Below, one piece after another: positions 5,402-6,067 of a DNA stretch of 6,067 nucleotides. Source of the DNA: CAZYJD01 sp964647785 (lineage in GTDB: Bacteria; Bacteroidota; Bacteroidia; NS11-12g; UBA9320). A program made the position numbers and the translations under genes. Position 1 is the first letter of the stretch; each line of letters begins with the position of its first letter. Below the pieces are notes generated by a model that made no database searches, was not told the DNA's origin, and saw nothing but the letters and a program-made list of their open reading frames with translations. The DNA lies in contig CAZYJD010000106.1 in NCBI GenBank assembly GCA_964647785.1, positions 1 to 6,067 on the forward strand, read 5' to 3'.

Positions 5402-6067
5402 TTATTCCCTTCCCAGAAGTTGAAGTATTTTGTGAAAAACTTCGTTGTTCTGGTAAATGCCCTGAAAATTTTCGGCACCGGGGCCATAGGCAAAAACAGG
5501 AATGAGGGTTGTGCTGTGACCACCGGTAGAAAACAATGCCTGAATCTGACCATAGTCATCTGACATTTTATCTCCGTTTTTAACTGCTTTTCCACCCAAG
5601 GTCAATCCACCGGTTTCGTGATCCGCTAAAACAATAACCAAGGTGTTTTGATCTTTATCAGCAAAATCGAGTGCCTTGCCAATGGTTTCATCAAAATCCA
5701 ACAGTTCTGTGGCAAGGTAGTCGTAATTATTTTCATGACCTCCCCAGTCAATCTGAGAACCTTCTACCATGAGAAAGAATCCATGATCAGCCTTCGATAG
5801 ATAATCAAGTGCCATCAGGGTAGCATCGGCAAGGAAGCTGCCACGACCATCTAACATTCGGGGCATTCCATTCTCTGCCAGCAAATAACCATAGCGTTTG
5901 TTTTCATCCCACTCAACAGAAGATGCGGTGGGCAAAGAGGTGGTATCCATCATAAAACCTGCCGATTCCAGGTTGCTCAGCTCTGATCTGAAAAACTTCT
6001 TTCCTCCTCCGGCAAAAAAATCAATGTCTGATCCTGCCATTGACTTAGCGATATCGAACTCCATTTT
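5402..6067 (-). CDS. Alkaline phosphatase (PhoA family), C-terminal half
   Basis: Partial gene: 221 codons up to the TAA at 5404-5402; the frame is open through the right edge, and the ATG at 6064 is internal. PhoA-type enzymes are periplasmic or secreted, or lipid-anchored, metal-dependent phosphomonoesterases that release phosphate. Numbering from that internal Met, the visible ligands are Glu101, Asp106 and His110 in MVEGSQIDWGGHENN, Asp148 and His149 in LADHETGG, and His183 in TGGHSTT. These correspond to E. coli Glu322, Asp327, His331, Asp369, His370 and His412, so the zinc site residues in this half are intact. The ending VFAYGPGAENFQGIYQNNEVFHKI is typical. The catalytic serine, the first aspartate and any signal peptide lie off the window. 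Trp107 sits where E. coli has Lys328, as in the TAB5 and Vibrio enzymes. No sorting domain for type IX secretion follows. It converges with the lipoprotein gene with eight bases between stops. Confidence 0.93.
   Translation of the reverse strand, partial: KMEFDIAKSMAGSDIDFFAGGGKKFFRSELSNLESAGFMMDTTSLPTASSVEWDENKRYGYLLAENGMPRMLDGRGSFLADATLMALDYLSKADHGFFLMVEGSQIDWGGHENNYDYLATELLDFDETIGKALDFADKDQNTLVIVLADHETGGLTLGGKAVKNGDKMSDDYGQIQALFSTGGHSTTLIPVFAYGPGAENFQGIYQNNEVFHKILQLLGRE

Noticed and set aside
5412..5444. GAAGTT/AACTTC inverted repeat near the lipoprotein/phosphatase junction as a shared terminator.
   Set aside because: The stem is six bases with a loop of about 16 and no following U-tract, and it lies within the phosphatase coding sequence.
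5402..6064. ATG at 6064 as the start of the phosphatase gene.
   Set aside because: The frame stays open to the edge (a Lys codon precedes it) and half of the catalytic domain would be missing; the Met is internal.

Overview
The window looks like an ordinary chromosomal stretch of a member of the Bacteroidota, perhaps the Flavobacteriia or Cytophagia. The evidence is the protein types: a BshA that reads like Bacteroidota orthologues, a long (about 630 residue) PurF-type amidophosphoribosyltransferase, a metal-site-degenerate arginase-fold protein ending in an 'FYKS..S.RWWMEVP' block, and a very small lipoprotein with an L-A-S-C lipobox. Starts mostly lack a strong Shine-Dalgarno sequence, and two exact copies of the Bacteroidota -7 element (TAnnTTTG) lie just before start codons. 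Order-level placement is a guess. I see no mobile element, CRISPR array, tRNA or rRNA.

Layout. 1-2406, minus strand: a purF-like gene followed after one base by the 5' part of bshA (bacillithiol synthesis), which runs off the left edge. 2407-2506: a divergent intergenic region. 2507-2929, plus: aroQ (shikimate pathway). 2914-3945 (possibly to 3990), minus: an extended short-chain dehydrogenase/reductase whose stop overlaps the aroQ 3' end and which has no ATG start. 3946-4157: a divergent gap with a possible 55-codon Cys-rich ORF. 4158-5240, plus: arginase-superfamily protein, followed by a 39-residue lipoprotein gene (5274-5393). 5402-6067, minus: the C-terminal half of an alkaline phosphatase, cut by the right edge.

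How the genes work together. Only purF-like/bshA look like a true cotranscribed, translationally coupled pair; the arginase-like gene and the lipoprotein probably share a transcript. The rest is a mosaic of housekeeping genes: purine or amine metabolism, thiol redox buffering, aromatic amino acid synthesis, phosphate scavenging. I found no convincing new multi-gene system. The most interesting items are small: the degenerate arginase-fold protein, the possible Cys-rich ORF overlapping its start, the small lipoprotein, the two -7 elements placed 5-7 bases before start codons, the missing ATG of the dehydrogenase, and the variant PurF and AroQ active-site regions.
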